A stretch of 64,000 nt of DNA from an uncultured Muribaculaceae bacterium. GTDB lineage: Bacteria; Bacteroidota; Bacteroidia; Bacteroidales; Muribaculaceae. The notes beneath the pieces are model-generated. The model had not been told where the DNA came from. It did not search any database and saw only the letters and a program-made list of their open reading frames with translations. A program made the position numbers and the translations under genes. How positions within the stretch are numbered: position 1 is the stretch's first letter; the number at the start of each line of letters is the position of its first letter. The stretch is taken from assembly GCA_910587355.1 (NCBI GenBank), contig CAJUKF010000001.1:62001-126000 (forward strand), read 5' to 3'. Positions 62,290-64,000 of this stretch are shown one piece after another.

Positions 62290-63957
62290 ATGAAAAGAAT
62301 ACTCGGCATCATCGCCATCATACTCTGCATAGGAGCTGCTATCGCGGCCAATGACTCGCGCGGCGAGCGAAAGGACCGTTTTTCGCGCAAGCTCGGCACC
62401 TTCAACACTATCGTAAAGGAGCTTCAGACCAATTATGTCGACACGCTCGACGCCAACACAATCATGGACAAGACCATAGGAGCGCTCCTGTATCAGATAG
62501 ACCCTTATACAGAGTATTATCCTGCCGGCGACCAGGACGAGATTCTGTCGATTTCGGAAGGCAAATACGCCGGCATCGGCTCTTTTATCTCGCGGCGCGG
62601 GGATATAACCATATTCAGTGAGCCTCAATGGGGTTCACCGGCCCGCAAAGGGGGGATTCGCGCCGGGGATATCATTCTGGCAATCAACGGTGACTCAATC
62701 ACATCGAAAACTCCGGTGAGCGATGTGAGCAAACGGCTCCGGGGACAGGCCGGAACAGAGGTGAAAATCGACGTGCGACGTCCTCATGTGGCCGATTCGC
62801 TGCTGTCGTTCAACATCATCCGCAGTGATATCAAAATCAATCCGTTGCCTTACTACGGAGTGGCCGACAACGGCGTGGGGTACATAAAGCTCACCACTTT
62901 CAACGAAAACAGCGCGCGCGAGGTGCGTGACGCCGTTCTGTCAATGCTCCGAAATCCGAATCTGAAGGGTATCGTGATTGACCTCCGCGACAACGGAGGC
63001 GGCCTGCTCGAGAGCGCGGTGCAGATTGCGTCGTATTTCGTGCCGAAAGGGACTGAGATAGTGCGCACGAAGGGGCGTAACCCTCACGACGAGCGTGTGT
63101 TCAAGACTACGGGTCAGCCCCTTGACCTTAAGCTGCCGCTTGCCATTCTCATCAACGAGAACACCGCATCCGCATCGGAGATTCTGTCGGGTTCGATGCA
63201 AGACCTCGACCGTGCCGTGATAGTCGGCGAGCGCTCGTACGGCAAGGGCCTGGTGCAGACCACACGTCCGTTGCCTTACGATGATTTGCTCAAAATCACG
63301 ACAGGCCGCTACTACATTCCTTCGGGCCGTCTGATTCAGGCACTCGACTATTCGCACCGTAATCCCGACGGTTCGCCGGCGCGTACGCCTGACTCGCTGA
63401 CGCATGAATTCGCCACACGTGCGGGACGAATCGTACGCGACGGCGGCGGCATTACTCCCGATGTGCATGTGACGACTCCCGACGGAAACCGTCTGCTATA
63501 CAATATCGTGGCGGATTTCTGGGCTTATGACTATGCCACGAAGTACTATGCGGAGCATCCGGATTCGGTTTCGCCGGATTCGCTGCGCGTGACTGACGAG
63601 ATGTTCGAGGCTTTCAAGGCGTCGATTGACCCTTCGCGCTTCAAATATGACAAGCAGTGCGAGTCGGGGCTGCAGTATCTGCGCGAGGCGGCCGAGACCG
63701 AAGGATATATGACGGATTCGGTGGCCGCACAGTTCGACATACTCGGCAAAATGCTGCATCATGACCTCAGCCATGACCTTGACCTCAACCGCAAGGACAT
63801 AATTGAAATTATCGACAATGAGCTTGCCCTGCGGTATTTCAGTGACGCCGACCGTGTGCGGCGCACCCTCCCGTCGGACAGCACATTGGCTGCTGCATAT
63901 GAGGTGATTCTTGCGCCGGAGCACTACAAGGCCATTCTCTCTAAAAAGAAAGAGTGA
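62290..63957 (+). CDS. S41 carboxy-terminal processing protease, CtpA-like
   Basis: A 555-residue periplasmic protease. After a signal or anchor helix (about 4-21) come a PDZ domain (about 95-165, GGIRAGDIILAINGDSI) and the protease core, with DLRDNGGGLLE near 233, the nucleophile Ser in ENTASASEILSGS near 296 and the general-base Lys in GERSYGKGLVQTT near 322. The C-terminal ~150 residues are helical. The Ser-Lys dyad is intact. Targets are unknown. It stands alone on the plus strand. Confidence 0.92.
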   Translation: MKRILGIIAIILCIGAAIAANDSRGERKDRFSRKLGTFNTIVKELQTNYVDTLDANTIMDKTIGALLYQIDPYTEYYPAGDQDEILSISEGKYAGIGSFISRRGDITIFSEPQWGSPARKGGIRAGDIILAINGDSITSKTPVSDVSKRLRGQAGTEVKIDVRRPHVADSLLSFNIIRSDIKINPLPYYGVADNGVGYIKLTTFNENSAREVRDAVLSMLRNPNLKGIVIDLRDNGGGLLESAVQIASYFVPKGTEIVRTKGRNPHDERVFKTTGQPLDLKLPLAILINENTASASEILSGSMQDLDRAVIVGERSYGKGLVQTTRPLPYDDLLKITTGRYYIPSGRLIQALDYSHRNPDGSPARTPDSLTHEFATRAGRIVRDGGGITPDVHVTTPDGNRLLYNIVADFWAYDYATKYYAEHPDSVSPDSLRVTDEMFEAFKASIDPSRFKYDKQCESGLQYLREAAETEGYMTDSVAAQFDILGKMLHHDLSHDLDLNRKDIIEIIDNELALRYFSDADRVRRTLPSDSTLAAAYEVILAPEHYKAILSKKKE

Positions 63958-64000
63958 ACGAAAAAAATAGTAATATGCCTGTCGGATTACACAGGTGATT

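Noticed and set aside
63975..63998. Start of another gene at the right edge
   Set aside because: The ATG at 63975 is followed by a stop after seven codons (MPVGLHR), so no gene can be claimed from the last 40 bases.

Overview
The window looks like a core chromosomal segment of a gut-type Bacteroidales, most likely family Muribaculaceae (the family is inferred from overall protein character; the order is better supported). Support for Bacteroidia comes from repeated promoters of the form TTG-N19/21-TAnnTTTG in front of many genes, A/T-rich leaders without Shine-Dalgarno sequences, PorX and SprE/PorW homologues, a DUF4292 lipoprotein, and gene orders typical of the phylum (dut - TPR - DUF4292 - EnvC, and pdxJ beside exbB-exbD-tonB). 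No rRNA, integrase, transposase, phage module or CRISPR array was found.

Layout. 0-3.1 kb: a cut-off tRNA-dihydrouridine synthase, a NUDIX hydrolase, the rpsF-rpsR-rplI operon, and a toxin-antitoxin pair whose YafQ-like toxin is frameshifted. 3.1-7.7 kb: an operon of an S24 (LexA/CI-like) repressor, RNase HII, a large YfhO membrane protein and a small unknown protein, behind a promoter overlapped by a palindrome. 7.8-14.3 kb: CaCA antiporter, tonB-exbD-exbB-pdxJ on the minus strand, an ACT-like protein with NAD kinase and a YgjP-like metallopeptidase on the plus strand, then trmD. 14.5-24 kb: lipoprotein, RecD2-like helicase, Rel (p)ppGpp enzyme, PgpH-like HD phosphodiesterase and a SprE/PorW-like TPR lipoprotein. 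24-26 kb: a GntR-controlled ABC transporter operon headed by an 18-residue hydrophobic peptide. 26-37 kb (minus): flippase, EnvC-like protein, DUF4292 lipoprotein, TPR protein, dUTPase, a mini sorting-domain-like protein, asparaginase, MetRS, a small membrane protein and a glycosyltransferase. 37-39 kb: an AspT-type transporter with a strong terminator. 39-53 kb (plus): OmpA-family protein, SemiSWEET, TopA, RluA, LptF/G, RibBA, aminotransferase, TrmH, LD-carboxypeptidase, PorX, TsaE, BirA. 52.6-57.3 kb (minus): MscS channel, lipoprotein, MerR regulator, M23 peptidase, with two gene-poor stretches between them. 57.4-64 kb (plus): AlaRS, tRNA-Glu, S20, a second identical tRNA-Glu, HAD phosphatase, RibF, CtpA-like protease.

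Most of the window is housekeeping: translation, envelope biogenesis, cofactors and second messengers. The less ordinary material is concentrated at 53.97-55.93 kb. It holds a REPIN-like pair of palindromes plus a third copy whose arms covary, a promoter-hairpin-terminator unit that looks like a ~100-nt small RNA, an orphan promoter, a G8 tract and a 9-nt degenerate tandem repeat. Other points of interest are the frameshifted toxin, the hydrophobic peptide before the ABC transporter, the ACT-like protein that starts at TTG and lacks CBS domains, and the adjacency of (p)ppGpp and c-di-AMP-type enzymes. All calls come from reading the sequence; no database search was run.
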